This document shows, piece by piece, positions 47,152-57,689 of a stretch of 64,000 nt of DNA; position 1 is the first letter of the stretch, and each line of letters starts with the position of its first letter. The DNA comes from Glandiceps talaboti (taxonomy: Eukaryota > Hemichordata > Enteropneusta > Spengelidae): NCBI RefSeq assembly GCF_964340395.1, contig NC_135551.1:8723379-8787378 (forward strand), in the 5' to 3' direction. Below the pieces are notes generated by a model that ran no database searches, was not told the DNA's origin, and saw only the letters and a list, made by a program, of their open reading frames with translations. The translations under genes were made by a program, and so were the position numbers.

Positions 47152-47462
47152 TTTCAATGGAAAGGAATAGGTTTCTTAGATCCTATCTTCTTTTCAGGTT
47201 ATGTATTTTTCCTGTAAGATATTGCATTGTACTAATTGTTGTTTTATTCATAATAACTGTGATATTGTGATTGCAATGCAATTCAATTTAGTAACACAAT
47301 CTCGGAGTAAGCTGACAATACTTTCAGATTTATATGCTCATACTCTTTTATTTCACACATATCTCACCAATGTACAATATTTTAGTTGTGTATAGGTCGA
47401 TGTGTGTGTTATGTTTGTTTTACTGTATGTAGTTATACCTCAGACTACTTCCAGCTTCGAGT

Positions 47463-47604
47463 TGCATGGTGAGTAATATTTTTTCATTCTACTCATTAAA
47501 CCACATACATGTACACTGACCTGCTGGTAACCAGGAGAATTTTGCTTAGTAGAGAGACTTGAAAACACAATTTGAAGGGTATCCGACATTATACACTTGT
47601 TTTA
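47463..47604. repeat. Dispersed repeat shared with 58107-58247
   Basis: The two share CATGG.GAGTA, TTCTAC.CA.T.AACCACA.ACATGTA, CTGACCTG.TGGTA, and GACTTGAAAACACAATTTGAAGGGTATCCGACATT interrupted by few changes. Short, class unknown. Confidence 0.75.
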
Positions 47605-47757
47605 TGTAGTATTTTATTGAAATACGAAAATGATGTCTCCAGTTTTACTACTGCAGTAGATACGTTTTAAGAGTAAACTTGTATTGACTCAAGTCGCACA
47701 TCGACCAATGACGTTGAAAACAAAAAGGTCTAATACATTTTTGTATTTACCTTATAG

Positions 47758-47850
47758 TAACAAAAGAGATTGGCAGAAAATTGAAAGCGAGCAGTTCAGG
47801 AACTCAGAAAAATCGTGGAAAAACATGGCATCCAGAATTCTCAGATAAAG
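47758..47850 (+). other. Exon-like block, 93 nt, phase 1-1
   Basis: Bounded by an acceptor TTACCTTATAG and a donor GTAAGG. The only open phase reads TKEIGRKLKASSSGTQKNRG then KTWHPEFSDK. It has good splice context and coding-like composition, but no family assignment. It may belong to the 45-48 kb element or gene. Confidence 0.4.
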
Positions 47851-48397
47851 GTAAGGGAATCATATTGATTAATCACAAATGATAAACTTAACATAGACAC
47901 TGATGTGCTTGAGTTGTGACACCGGATTATGACTCGTACCATTCGTATGATAATATGGTAAAGTGTATTAGAAAAACGCACATTAGTTAACCTGACCAAG
48001 TTTCCTCTTCGTTCCCATGTCAAGATAGTTGCTGGCATTATTTAGAACACATTTCTTCTGGTGCATGAAAAACACAAGAGTGTCAATGTGCGACTATATG
48101 GAATGGAGAAAGATCGTCGGGCACAATCTTCAGTTATATTACGACAGAACCTTGCCAAATTACATAAAGACCAGTTGTTCTACATCCATGTATTAAAGTA
48201 TACAGCAGCAATGCTTAGGTAGATACATGTTATATAAACGAACCTGGCGCTTTGAATTGTCTCCGATGTTAAACTTTGATTGACACGTATGATTTATTGC
48301 GTCATAAAAGTCATTGGTGGTATTTTAATTATATTTAAATGTATTAACATTACGTAAAGGTTAACAGGTGGTCGTCTCAATTAGCATAGGTGACCTG

Positions 48398-48405
48398 TAT
48401 ATAAG
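48398..48405 (+). promoter_or_regulatory. TATA box upstream of the 48486 start
   Basis: TATATAAG at 48398-48405 is 81 bases before the ATG at 48486. The expected transcription start, 25-35 bases downstream, falls in CAGAGACTCTCGTTGCCATT. This is the only TATA box in the window I can place at a sensible distance from a convincing start codon. Confidence 0.55.
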
Positions 48406-48485
48406 GATGCCACGTCAGAGACTCTCGTTGCCATTCTGATTTTTGCTCCTCGTGTGTCATTTTGTGAAAATTGCGGTTTTCGAAA

Positions 48486-48597
48486 ATGGAGTTCGATGGT
48501 GATAAGCGAAAACCTCCTCAATGCAAGACTTGCAAGAGACCAGTCAAAGGACATGATGGTCCAACTGGAGAAGCCTGCAAGTTTGGAATAGATATTG
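48486..48597 (+). CDS. First exon of an unrecognised gene with a CxxC N-terminus
   Basis: The ATG lies 81 bases after a TATA box. The exon reads MEFDGDKRKPPQCKTCKRPV, KGHDGPTGEACKFGIDI and ends in phase 1 at a GTGTAA donor; reading on to a second possible donor (ACA/GTAATT at 48639) would add HWSLITPPIT. The CKTCKRP..GH.GPTG..C arrangement looks like a short zinc knuckle that I have seen at the N-terminus of uncharacterised, probably transposon-related, invertebrate proteins; that is memory, not proof. With the first donor the phase matches the exon at 52151; with the second (phase 0) it matches 48850. Confidence 0.5.
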
Positions 48598-48849
48598 GTG
48601 TAAAACAGGAAAGTCATTGGTCACTGATAACACCTCCAATTACAGTAATTATATGATATCTATACACGCAACTAAAGTAAATGAAAAATCGCACAAATTC
48701 ACACGAAGTGATCAATAAACAATTTTCGTTTAGGCCAAAACCATCGAAGTTTGTTTATTGACTGTGTGTTATATCATGCGATGGTTCCTAAGGAAAATGC
48801 ATCTTTCTATTCTTAATAGATTTAAACCAATCTTTCTCTTTACTACAGA

Positions 48850-49007
48850 TGATGTTAGAGGAATGTATTGAATACAGAGGAAGAAATACATTTGTGGAAC
48901 TTTGTACAGACATGATGTCTGTTAAAGAAGAGAACATATATTCACCAGAATGGTGGACAGAAGAATTGAATAACCTGATAAAGATTCTCGCTTATAGACT
49001 AATATAA
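48850..49007 (+). CDS. Probable terminal exon, 51 codons
   Basis: After a good acceptor (CTTTACTACAG ending at 48848-48849) an uninterrupted frame reads MMLEECIEYRGRNTFVELCT, DMMSVKEENIYSPEWWTEEL and NNLIKILAYRLI to TAA. The SPEWWTEELNNLI stretch resembles C-terminal ends of uncharacterised invertebrate proteins that follow basic exons. AATAAA occurs at 49200-49205, about 190 bases on. It joins in phase 0 to the longer form of the exon at 48486. Function unknown. Confidence 0.4.
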
Positions 49008-49479
49008 AAACCGAAATCTAGAGATCAAGTTCTTAAAATGAATCACAAAGGACACACATGAAAGAAATTGGAGGGAACACATCACCCACAGTAATGCCTT
49101 CAATCTCCATTTGAAGGGACACTAGCCTGATGAAATATTTTTCCAACATCAGCTTTTATATACTTTTATTGTTTTCGTATGTCAAGGGATATCTTCATCA
49201 AATAAAGATGTTAGTATTATCATTTTCCATGTTGTCTATGTATACCTTGGTTTGTGTATGAGAGCACTGGTTAGTTTGACTGTCTTGTGAGTGTAAAATA
49301 TTGGTCGAGTTTGAAAATATTTAGTTTAGTGTTCAGATTCCACTTTTTTTTTTGAAACTGCATGTGGGATATGATGCAGGAATGAATGATACGATGATAA
49401 GAGCTTTGTTATATGTTAATTAAACATCTACTGGTAAATAAAGTAAACATTATTATTTCTGTGAACAACATCCTATGAA

Positions 49480-50260
49480 AAGGTCAACAAAATGACACCA
49501 TTTAAGGTCTTAGTTTTTGTGTTTACCTCAATCGGTGAAGTGTCGCAGATCCATAAGACTAGGACAACACCATACATACCTTCTGACAATGGGCAAGTTG
49601 AGTGCTTTAACCGGACGCTCATGGATGCAGTGAAGTGGTTTTTTTTAGCAAATCTCAGACAGATTGGGATATGTACTTGCAACAGATGCAGGGGCACTGA
49701 GGTCATGTGTTAATAGGAGTACTGGCTTCACACCAAATAAATTGATGTTGAGTCGTCAGGTCAACCAGCCTGCAGACCCTGTATTCGATATCAAGGAGGA
49801 GGACACTTGACTCCCCTCAAGATCATGGCCAATATATCACTGACAGTGACTGACCTTGAGCGCACATGAAGTTGCATACATCACATGAATATACAAGGTC
49901 CACTCTGAAATCATCACAGGAGAGAATGAAAGGGGATTGTGATTTGAAGGTAAACATGCATCTATCCATATAAGGAAGGATGTCTATATCCTCGAATCTA
50001 CAACAACAAAGTATAAGTCATGTAAACTAAGTCAACCCTGGAAAGGCCCTAGGCTAATCATTAATAAGATAACTCCATACTTATATAAGGTTAAGTTCCA
50101 GCATGCTATCGTGACAGCCAACCATGACCTGATTAAGCAAAAGTCGAAACAAGCCCTCGTGGATCCCAAGATTCAAAAATAATCTTAATGAGCATGACCA
50201 GGTTAGGCCCTTAGTTTATAATGCAAATGATACTGTGTTGTATTGCACAGACCAGTTAGA
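49480..50260 (+). pseudogene. Ty3/Gypsy integrase fragment (Mag-like)
   Basis: IHKTRTTPYIPSDNGQVECF then NRTLMDAVKWFF is the end of the integrase catalytic core with the second-Asp/Glu region. After a frameshift come GVLASHQINLMLSRQVNQPA, DPVFDIKEEDT, an SSQERMKGDCDLKV block, the GPY/F-type stretch (PGKALG.SLI) and RFKNNLNEHDQV. Several stops and frameshifts are present. These blocks resemble Mag-group Ty3/Gypsy elements. It is a dead fragment lacking the front of the integrase. It lies before, not after, the polymerase fragment. Confidence 0.78.
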
Positions 50261-50420
50261 TGCCCTCTCTATAACTATAGAGATCTATACTGGGGAATTG
50301 GGAGAACCCCCTTCTTTTGTTTCATATGTAATAGAAATGCGAGACCACATGAAACGTATGAGGGAACTTGCAAATCGCAATTTGGTAGAAGCACAGGAAA
50401 ATTAAAAAAAAAAAACTTGC
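50243..50420 (+). pseudogene. Second Gypsy integrase C-terminal scrap
   Basis: In one frame the block reads IEIYTGELGEPPSFVSYVIE then MRDHMKRMRELANRNLVEAQ, like the linker after the integrase core of another Gypsy copy. It is interrupted by an A-run at 50402. Together with its neighbours this makes at least three joined element scraps. Confidence 0.45.
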
Positions 50421-50439
50421 GTCAGCAATGTTTTTTGAG

Positions 50440-51680
50440 TGAACTGATTCAATCTGATGATGATAATGAAACTTGTAAAGTGAATGTCAATATGAAACCC
50501 CAGTTTGTCCTGCAAGGGTGGGAACAAGTTACCATATCAAGTGATTTAAGTGTACAACTAAAGCAGGAAGCCGTGAATTTGCTGATAGAATAACTTTTCA
50601 GATGTCCCTGATGAAACTGACTTGATTGAGCATAGTGTAATATAACCAGTACTGAGATTCCCATTTACGAGATATCATATCGACTACCACCCACAAATAA
50701 ATATGTTGTTAAACAGGAATTAAATAAAATGATTACCGCTGGTATCATTCAACCCTCACAAAGCCCTTGGGCTTCACCAATTGTGTTAGTACCAAAGAAA
50801 GAATGGTCTATTCGCTCTTTAGGGTACCGAAAATTAAATGGGATAACACAATTTGATCCATAATCAAGTTGGGCAACCACAAAATATGTTTCCCAAACTT
50901 AGGAAAGGGATATTGGCAAATACCCTTAGATAAATATGCTAGAGCCGTCAGCCTTCAGTACGCCATGGGGAGTATTTGGATACGTGGTAATGTCATTTAG
51001 AATGCAAAGTGCACCTGCAACCTTTATGCGTCTTATGGACAAAGTTTTGACAGGGTGTGAATCATTTGCAAGGGCTTACTTTGATGACATCAGTGTACAT
51101 AGTGTACATATAGTGAGATGGTCATCTTGTAGAATTTCAGGCGGTTTTTGATTAAGTAGGGACTGCTAATCTCACTTTAAGACCTGATAAGTACTTCATA
51201 GGTATGTCAAAGGCTAAACTTTTGTGTCACGTTGTGGAGAATGTAACAATAGAGGCAGATTCGGAAAAGGTCACACCCATCAATAGTTTCCCAAGATCTA
51301 TCTCAAAGAAGGATGTTCGCTGTTTCTTTTCGTTTGGCAGGATAGTAATTCAAAATATAAATCTTATTTTTTTTGGTGTAGCAAGTCCTCTAATAGACTT
51401 GACAAAGAAAGGAAATCCAAGCTGTATAGTTTGGAATCAAAAGTGTGAAGTGCATTTAGCACTTTGAAGGAAGCCATGATGACTGAACCTGTTCTGGCAA
51501 GCCCTGATTTCATTGAGAAATTCTTGTTCAGACAGATGATTCTGACAGGGGTATTGACACAGTCCTAAGCTAAATAGGGGGAAAAGCACCCACTGATGTA
51601 CCTAAATACCAGAGAGGAAATTTTCCCGATTATTGAGAAAGAATGTCTTGCCATAGTGTGGACACAAACATTGAACTGAG
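50440..51680 (+). pseudogene. Ty3/Gypsy reverse transcriptase and RNase H start, degenerate
   Basis: Broken frames give, in order: KQEAVNLLIE, then FSDVPDETDLIEHSV, SYRLPPTNKYVVKQELNKMI, TAGIIQPSQSPWASPIVLVP, a GYRKLNGIT block, GYWQIPLDKYARAVS, FGYVVMSFRMQSAPATFMRL, ARAYFDDISVHS (the YxDD motif, here YFDD), and after 51460 ALKEAMMTEPVLASPDF and FPIIEKECLAIVWT of RNase H. Frame changes occur near 50590, 50810, 50930, 51090 and 51460. The gag, protease, LTRs and the rest of RNase H are missing. It lies within the long intron between the exons at 48486 and 52151. Confidence 0.85.
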
Positions 51681-52150
51681 AACCAAAGACAACATAGTAA
51701 ATAAGACGTATGTGAGCTTCAAAGGAAATTTAATTAGCCTTTTGTTTAGTTAATGGATACAGGTATGCAAACATATAAATCCTTTATAATAAACAGGGCA
51801 TTAATTTGATAGTGAATTTGTATAATCATATATCTTTAGCCAATTATGATCCAGTGTGGGTTCAAGCGACTTTTTTATCTAATGACATGTAGAGGGCTGC
51901 AGCACAGATGATTTATGGGAAATGGGGTATGATACAATTGACTTGTGATCTGTAAGTTTTAGCAGATTTGGTGTGAATGCTGAAAGAGATCAATAATTCC
52001 ACATCTCCTTATGTGAGAAGTTCTTTGTACGTGTCCATGTAATCTGTGTATTCGCACATAGATTAACAGGTATTACTGTACAGACAGCGACAAACGACTA
52101 TATAAACTAAAGTATGTTTTCTATTGTTTTTTTTCACACATTGTCTTTAG
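51681..52150. other. Intron-like stretch, no supported gene
   Basis: AT-rich sequence between the Gypsy fragment and the next exon; a pyrimidine-rich acceptor tract lies at its end (TTGTTTTTTTTCACACATTGTCTTTAG). Confidence 0.5.
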
Positions 52151-52332
52151 ATGCTGTTAAAAAGATTGTTTCCAATGTGGTGGAAAAAATTGACGACTCT
52201 GTTGAGCAAATAATAGGCAATCAACAGATGTTTATGGAACACCTGGAGGAAAAAATTGATAAATTAATTTCTGAAAGAGTAAATAAAGGCATCAGTGAAG
52301 TCAGAAGTGTAAGAACACCAACAGAACTAAGT
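52151..52332 (+). CDS. Coiled-coil exon of the 48.5-54.4 kb gene
   Basis: Bounded by TTGTCTTTAG and GTAAGT. It reads AVKKIVSNVVEKIDDSVEQI, IGNQQMFMEHLEEKIDKLIS and ERVNKGISEVRSVRTPTELS. Hydrophobic residues recur at heptad spacing (I, V, I, V, I, M, L, I, L, I, V, I) over some 50 residues, so an amphipathic coiled coil is likely. It needs one preceding base (phase 1), which the exon at 48486-48597 supplies, and ends in phase 0. Confidence 0.55.
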
Positions 52333-52707
52333 GTAAGTACTACATCTATATCATAGGTTCTGATTTACTAAGTTGTTGTTCTGTACTGGCACATCATTAG
52401 CCATGTTCACAAAAACACTAAGGAAGTGTACACACCATCTGCATTGCAGTGCATATATTTTTATACACTTGTATAAACAGTATATACTAAAATTGAAAGT
52501 TTTTAATTTTATTCATTTCTTCCAAACATTGCTGCCAAACCTACAGGTGGCATACGTTTTATGTACAGACGTGAAGAAAAATATAAATTGTTTTGTCATG
52601 TATCTGAGCAAGTGCACTGTCTATTATGGCTTATTGATCATTTCTATGTCCAGTTTTTAAAAGGACCATGAATTTTATAGAGAAATTCAATTTTGTTTTT
52701 GTTATAG

Positions 52708-52763
52708 ATGGCATTGAAGAACCTGTGCAAGTAGGAGAATTTTTCTTTTAATCCTGAAGAAGG
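52708..52763 (+). pseudogene. Exon with an in-frame TAG
   Basis: 56 nt between TTGTTATAG and GTAAGTG. In the phase set by both neighbours it reads MALKNLCK, TAG (52732-52734), ENFSFNPEEG. The downstream join (GG + A) restores GIQSTQNSQ in the next exon, so the phase is right and the TAG is a genuine break, read-through site or sequencing error. Confidence 0.5.
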
Positions 52764-53570
52764 GTAAGTGTTAATTGTATTGTTACCATTGAAGTTAAAG
52801 ACTATGTTTATTTGAATTAACTACTGTCTTGTGCTAAGGGGAAAAGGTGAAGTGTTTTCAACAGCATTCATCAATGGTGGTGACTCCTTCTCATGCTTCA
52901 GTCTTTCGTGTTACTTTGTTTAGTACTATGGGATACATATGCACACCGTGACATGATTTTAAAAAAAAAGTTAATTGCACCAAAGATGTGGATTTTGGGT
53001 CACTTCTATTTCTTTTATGATGCAGTCTACAATGGTTACCGGGTGGCCATTTTGTAATGATCTTAATATGTGCAAAGTCATTAAACAGACACAGCAGCTG
53101 GTGTGTTATAAAAATTTATGTTGGAACCCATTTAGCTGAAATATCGGGGGGTTTCCGTGATTGGTGATAAAGTATCTTTCGTGACATAGTGATACAATTA
53201 TGATTCTAAAATGTGCGTTTTTGGTCAAACATTTAAATTGAAAAACTTCTCCAAAGGATCTGAATTTTGGTGGAAATGTTTCTGTTTGTGTGTGTGAATC
53301 TGTTTGCATGTACAAATGAAGATTAGTTATCAAGACTGTAATGAATATAAAGTGGAAAAAATGAGCAGTTTTATTTTTATTTTTTGTGGGGGGAGGGGGG
53401 TGAATCCATGAAATCTCAGTGAAATCAGTTGTGATACATTGACTGTTGGTACCAATTTTTATTATTCATATACACATCCAAAGTTAGTGGTGACAGTAAA
53501 CAATCCATGTATTTTGCTTAGCCTGCAAAGCTGTACTGTTTTTGATGATAGTTTTTCTCTTGTGTGGCAG

Positions 53571-53665
53571 AATTCAGTCCACCCAGAATAGTCAAATAAG
53601 ATCTACCCTAGTTGACACGCTGCAATCCAAGTATGGAAGCCAATACTCAGCGGTAGAGTATAGTG
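53571..53665 (+). CDS. Internal exon, same gene
   Basis: 95 nt between TTGTGTGGCAG and GTAAGT. It reads IQSTQNSQIRSTLVDTLQSK then YGSQYSAVEYS and ends in phase 1, joining the next exon as V (G + TG). Hydrophilic, alpha-helical in look; no known domain. Confidence 0.55.
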
Positions 53666-54074
53666 GTAAGTTAAGCACTTCAATATAGAACTCAACCAGT
53701 ATGTGCAGCGATTTTTTTCACATTGTCTGTTTTAAGTACATACAAACTTCCCTTTAAAAAGAAGATTATGAGTAATCTGTACAATTGCATGACATTCAAA
53801 CTGATGTATGGGACATTCAGCATTATGTTTCAACAACCATTACCGGGACATGGAATGTTTGTATTTTGGGATTACTTGCCAAGGCACCACAAAGTCTGTA
53901 CCCCAAAACATATGCAACATAGGGTCCAGGGATTCATACCTTTAGTACCTTTAATAATCATCAAAAATTTTACATGATCTTGTTTTGTATTATGTTAGAT
54001 ATATACAATTGCATCATTTCAAAGGGAGAAACAAAAACAAAAAAATAGTGATCACTTGTAAATCTTGTTTTCAG

Positions 54075-54187
54075 TGGCAGTCAAAAGAAGATACGACACA
54101 GACCGAGTGCGATTTCGGGAAAATGAGAATGTTAACTTTGGGAAAGAACAAAAAGAAAGAAGAAAGAAGAGAAGCAGACAGTACAAG
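54075..54187 (+). CDS. Basic exon, same gene
   Basis: 113 nt between TTGTTTTCAG and GTAAAT. It reads AVKRRYDTDRVRFRENENVN, FGKEQKERRKKRSRQYK, ending in phase 0. The C-terminal cluster KERRKKRSR is a candidate nuclear localisation or nucleic-acid-binding tail. Confidence 0.55.
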
Positions 54188-54349
54188 GTAAATAATTGTC
54201 ACGAAAGATTTCTGCATTACAATTTGTTACTATTAATTTCCATCCTTCCTTTGCTCACAAAGGTTTATGGTATGGTGTAGGAGGTGTGTGCACTAGTATT
54301 AATGGTTGTAATTTCTTATTTTTGAATGAAATTGATAAATTACTTTCAG

Positions 54350-54409
54350 GCTAAAGTGTCCCCTCCATTGTCAGTGATCCATCACACTTTGCACAGAATT
54401 ATTCCTTAA
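54350..54409 (+). CDS. Possible last exon, same gene
   Basis: After an acceptor TTACTTTCAG the phase-0 frame reads AKVSPPLSVIHHTLHRIIP and stops at TAA. Short, so support is only from phase and acceptor. Confidence 0.35.
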   Translation, partial: AKVSPPLSVIHHTLHRIIP

Positions 54410-55160
54410 AGTACATGTCAAGAGATACGGGGTTAATTTACTGTTAATTTCAGGGTAAACAGCTAATCACATGGTAAACAGAAGAAGAGGTTTATATTAT
54501 GTTTATCTTCTATATATGCCCTGTTCTCACTAGAAGTAATAGGTATTTTTTTTCATTGACAAATCTTTTACATCTCGTGATAGGTTTTTCACATTCATAA
54601 TCTTTATATTTCTTATTTGCTAACCTTTATTCAGTTGTGTGACAGTGACTATTGGAACTATTTTTTTGTATAAATGGGTCATCCAAAAATTGTTCGTCAG
54701 ATTTGGCAGAAATTTGAGTGGAACATACTTTTTTGTGTGTAAATACATCTTTGCTATATTTGTAATAAAAAGAACTTTAATTTGACATACCTGAGTTTAT
54801 CATGTTTTTAACAATGTGTGATGTTGAGAATGTTGTTGTAAGTGATTGCGTTCAGAGTGTGAGCTACATACATATACAGAGGTTCATTCATTATAATTTG
54901 GAAAGAATATGGTGATATTATTCAGATATAAAGAAGAGTGGAAAAAAATATAGTTTCTCAGCCCAGGAAAGGGACCTTTGTCATTATATAAATGGCACTT
55001 TAAATATGGATACATGCATATGTATTGGTGATTATAGCCTGTAGGGACTGGACTGTTGCAGTATGCCACAGTATCCAGTAGTGGATATTGAGAAGGAATC
55101 TGATTTAAATATGAATATTCATCAGTTTTATGGAATGACTCCATCTCTATGCATACATTA
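54410..55160. other. No supported gene
   Basis: AT-rich. A 143-codon minus-strand frame (54884-55315) overlaps the palindromic region that follows and has no recognisable motif; I do not call it. Confidence 0.45.
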
Positions 55161-55169
55161 TTTTCTTCA

Positions 55170-55350
55170 GAATCCAACAGAATTCGGTACTGGATAGTAC
55201 GATGGATTCTAATGTTCCATATCCAAGGGAATCCATCACTGATATTTGATGGATTCTCTAGAGAATCCATAACGGATACCACAGGATTCTGCTGGATTCT
55301 GACAGTATCCGGCATAGAATCTAAAGGAGTCCATGATGGATTCAGCCTTT
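55170..55350. repeat. Cluster of interleaved GAATCCAT/ATGGATTC inverted repeats
   Basis: At least ten near-copies of GAATCC or GGATTC in both orientations within 180 bases. Exact structures: hairpin arms GAATCCATCA (55229-55238) and TGATGGATTC (55247-55256), and a 22-bp perfect palindrome at 55249-55270 centred on TCTAGA. Purpose unknown; it could be a decayed palindromic element or a protein-binding cluster. Confidence 0.7.
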
Positions 55351-55870
55351 TTCACACAGTGATAGCGCATGTACAGGTGCGGAGATGATACCGCAATTTG
55401 CATATCAATTGACTGCTACCTGCCTGAAACGTGCACTTCAGATATGTCATCTGAAATGAAATGTTGTAGATCACTCTGCACCTGTTGTACTAGTTGTGTA
55501 CCACTGTTCATATTCTATATACAGTATACAATGTTTATTTTACTAAGCCTGAAACATTATGCTTGGGATAAACTCCCCACTGATGTTTTCATCTGTTTGA
55601 AGGAATGTAAGATCTTGAAACAACATACTAGAGGCCGTCGTGCCTGACAATGTACTCGTCGCATGGGGGGGGGGGGGGGGGGGGCATAGCTCTTATCTAT
55701 AAATCAACTCTGAAACTTACTTCTTGAAAATCTATACATAATGTTAGTTCATTTAAAGCCTAGGAAGCCACCTTTCAATACAATGTAGTGGAGTTTTGTT
55801 AAAAGTGAACGTTGTTCTTTATAGTTCACCTCCCAGTGCTAAAATAAGCTGATAGTTACTCAATTCCTAG

Positions 55871-55960
55871 ATCCTCCTGAGAGAGTTTTGATCAAAATGA
55901 TTGAAAACTACGCTGCTTGTGCATCACACGGAGTTCTTACGGGTGACTTTAAAGCCCACC
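55871..55960 (+). other. Exon-like block, 90 nt, phase 1-1
   Basis: Between AATTCCTAG and GTAAGC. The open phase reads PPERVLIKMIENYAACASHG then VLTGDFKAH. It has coding-like composition but is short and unrecognised. Confidence 0.35.
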
Positions 55961-56068
55961 GTAAGCACTGACCGTGCACTCATGTCCAATTTTTCACTTA
56001 AAAAGTTTTACATGGCTCTCATATTTTAGAACTCGTCACATGTGGTCGAATGATGTGGTTTTTACGAG

Positions 56069-56940
56069 ATGCGAGACAATGTAACTTTGAAAATGTTTCA
56101 CCGAAGACTCCCACATACAAGACGTATTCGCAAGAGTAATAAATTACATGGCCACATCGAATATATTACTGGTGATACTGATGAGAAAAACGATCTGTAC
56201 GATAGTTTCCAACGAGGAAGGTGGTTTGTTGGAAACGGATCGAATTTTAAAGTGTTCCGTTTCGTCGAAAAATAGGAATCGTAACACGTCAACTCGACAA
56301 TGATCGATGCTCGATGACGATGATGGTGATCATGAGTGATGATGACGCTCAGCTGTGTCCAGCTCATGTTCATGCATCGGAAGAAGGAAGTGAAGAGCAG
56401 CTCTTCATAACATCAGCTACTGCCATCACAAATCTTTCAAGAAGAGTTCACGTGCATCGCAGTAGATGTGATAGTGTTTTCTCCCCCCCCCCAAAAAAAA
56501 AAAAAAGTGACTACGTACGGTCATGTCGGGAGGGTGATGACGGCATGTGGAAAGAAGCATTAAATGAGGTGGAATCATCTCCATATATGCCAAATGGACA
56601 ATTCATTGTAATACACAGGTAAGCGGCATGGAAAATGTATTACCTTTATGATGGAATATTATAAAATTAGTATTTTGGATTTTTTTCAATGACTTTGTGT
56701 TCACGTGGGTTTCTTTTCAAAATATCATTTTACAACTTTCTTAACTTCAATGAGTTATGCCTGCCATGCAGTCGGTGCAATGTTATTTGTCCCGTTCTCT
56801 TTTGTTACAGACTTCCTCATGGCATGGCCACACTTCGGGTATCAGACTATCAGATCAGTTTCAATATCAGCGGCTGTGTGAAGCAGCGAATATTGGTTAT
56901 GTCTACACTAGAACAATGGCAAGCACTTTGCATATAGCTC
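56069..56940 (+). other. Open blocks of uncertain status
   Basis: Frames at 56069-56275 (RDNVTLKMFHRRLPHTRRIR...) and 56314-56619 (acidic, SDDDAQLCPAHVHASEEGSEE; crossing a C-run/A-run at 56483-56505) are followed by a donor at 56620 and an acceptor at 56811 (TTTTGTTACAG). In the matching phase the second part reads LPHGMATLRVSDYQISFNIS. No domain recognised; the homopolymer run inside argues against a real exon. Confidence 0.25.
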
Positions 56941-57325
56941 ATTCATTGACTTCCCGCGAAGTGAAGTGCCTGCCTACTGGCAGTTCCAAGTGTCTATCTG
57001 TATTGTCATTAAAGTCCGAATTTACATAACGCATGTGTGTGTGTGTGTGGCCAAATAATTAATGCAAACCATACTAAAGTCTTCAGGAGGAGTTGCTATG
57101 CCCTAATGACTATTTTCAAAACATTGATGAATGATCACTATGAATTCTAGTTATGTATGAAATGCAGACTGTCGTCTCATGTACTCGAGTACGCTTTGAA
57201 TCTTGTGGTCTGAATTCGTTATCCTTGAGAGAGTCTGTCGACCTTTCAGTCAAACTACATGCGATGTAGTTAAAATATTGAATTTACTATAATTATGAAT
57301 ATATCATCTGTGACACTATCTACAG

Positions 57326-57665
57326 GAAAGAGCAGTAAACAAAGAAGACATCATGTCTGACGCTAGACACGGTACGAGACGGAACGCCAACCACTTGGAT
57401 ATTGTCTTCCTTGGAGACAGGTTGGTTTTATCGGAAGTGACTTGTTTTACATCACATTATCGTTTGAGCTGGAATTGTGACTAATAATATTTGACTGATG
57501 TTGTATCATGGTTCTAAAACACTTATTATATATATTTATCTTGTTGTTACCGCCAATTTATGTTTTCCCATAGGACCCATAAAGTTATTTGTGCTGAAGG
57601 AGTTACACTGACAGGTACAGGATCCATGTGCCCAGAGACATGAGATACTTGGTACAAGACATTTT
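57326..57665 (+). pseudogene. Relic of a transposon-like protein (SDARHG family)
   Basis: The exon 57326-57420 (after CTATCTACAG) reads ERAVNKEDIMSDARHGTRRN then ANHLDIVFLGDR and splices in phase (AG + G) to 57574, after CCCATAG, continuing THKVICAEGVTLT. Two further bases shift the frame, after which DPCAQRHEILGTRHF appears. The order SDARHG.R.NA, GD..HKV, VT.T, D.C.QRHE matches an uncharacterised group of transposon-related proteins I remember from cnidarian, lancelet and fish genomes. The frameshift and short length make this a relic. Confidence 0.5.
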
Positions 57666-57689
57666 TTCACCTTGTGTACGTGATGATGG

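Noticed and set aside
54884-55315. 143-codon minus-strand frame
   Set aside because: Half of it lies in the GAATCC/GGATTC palindromic cluster, the rest has no recognisable composition or splice sites.
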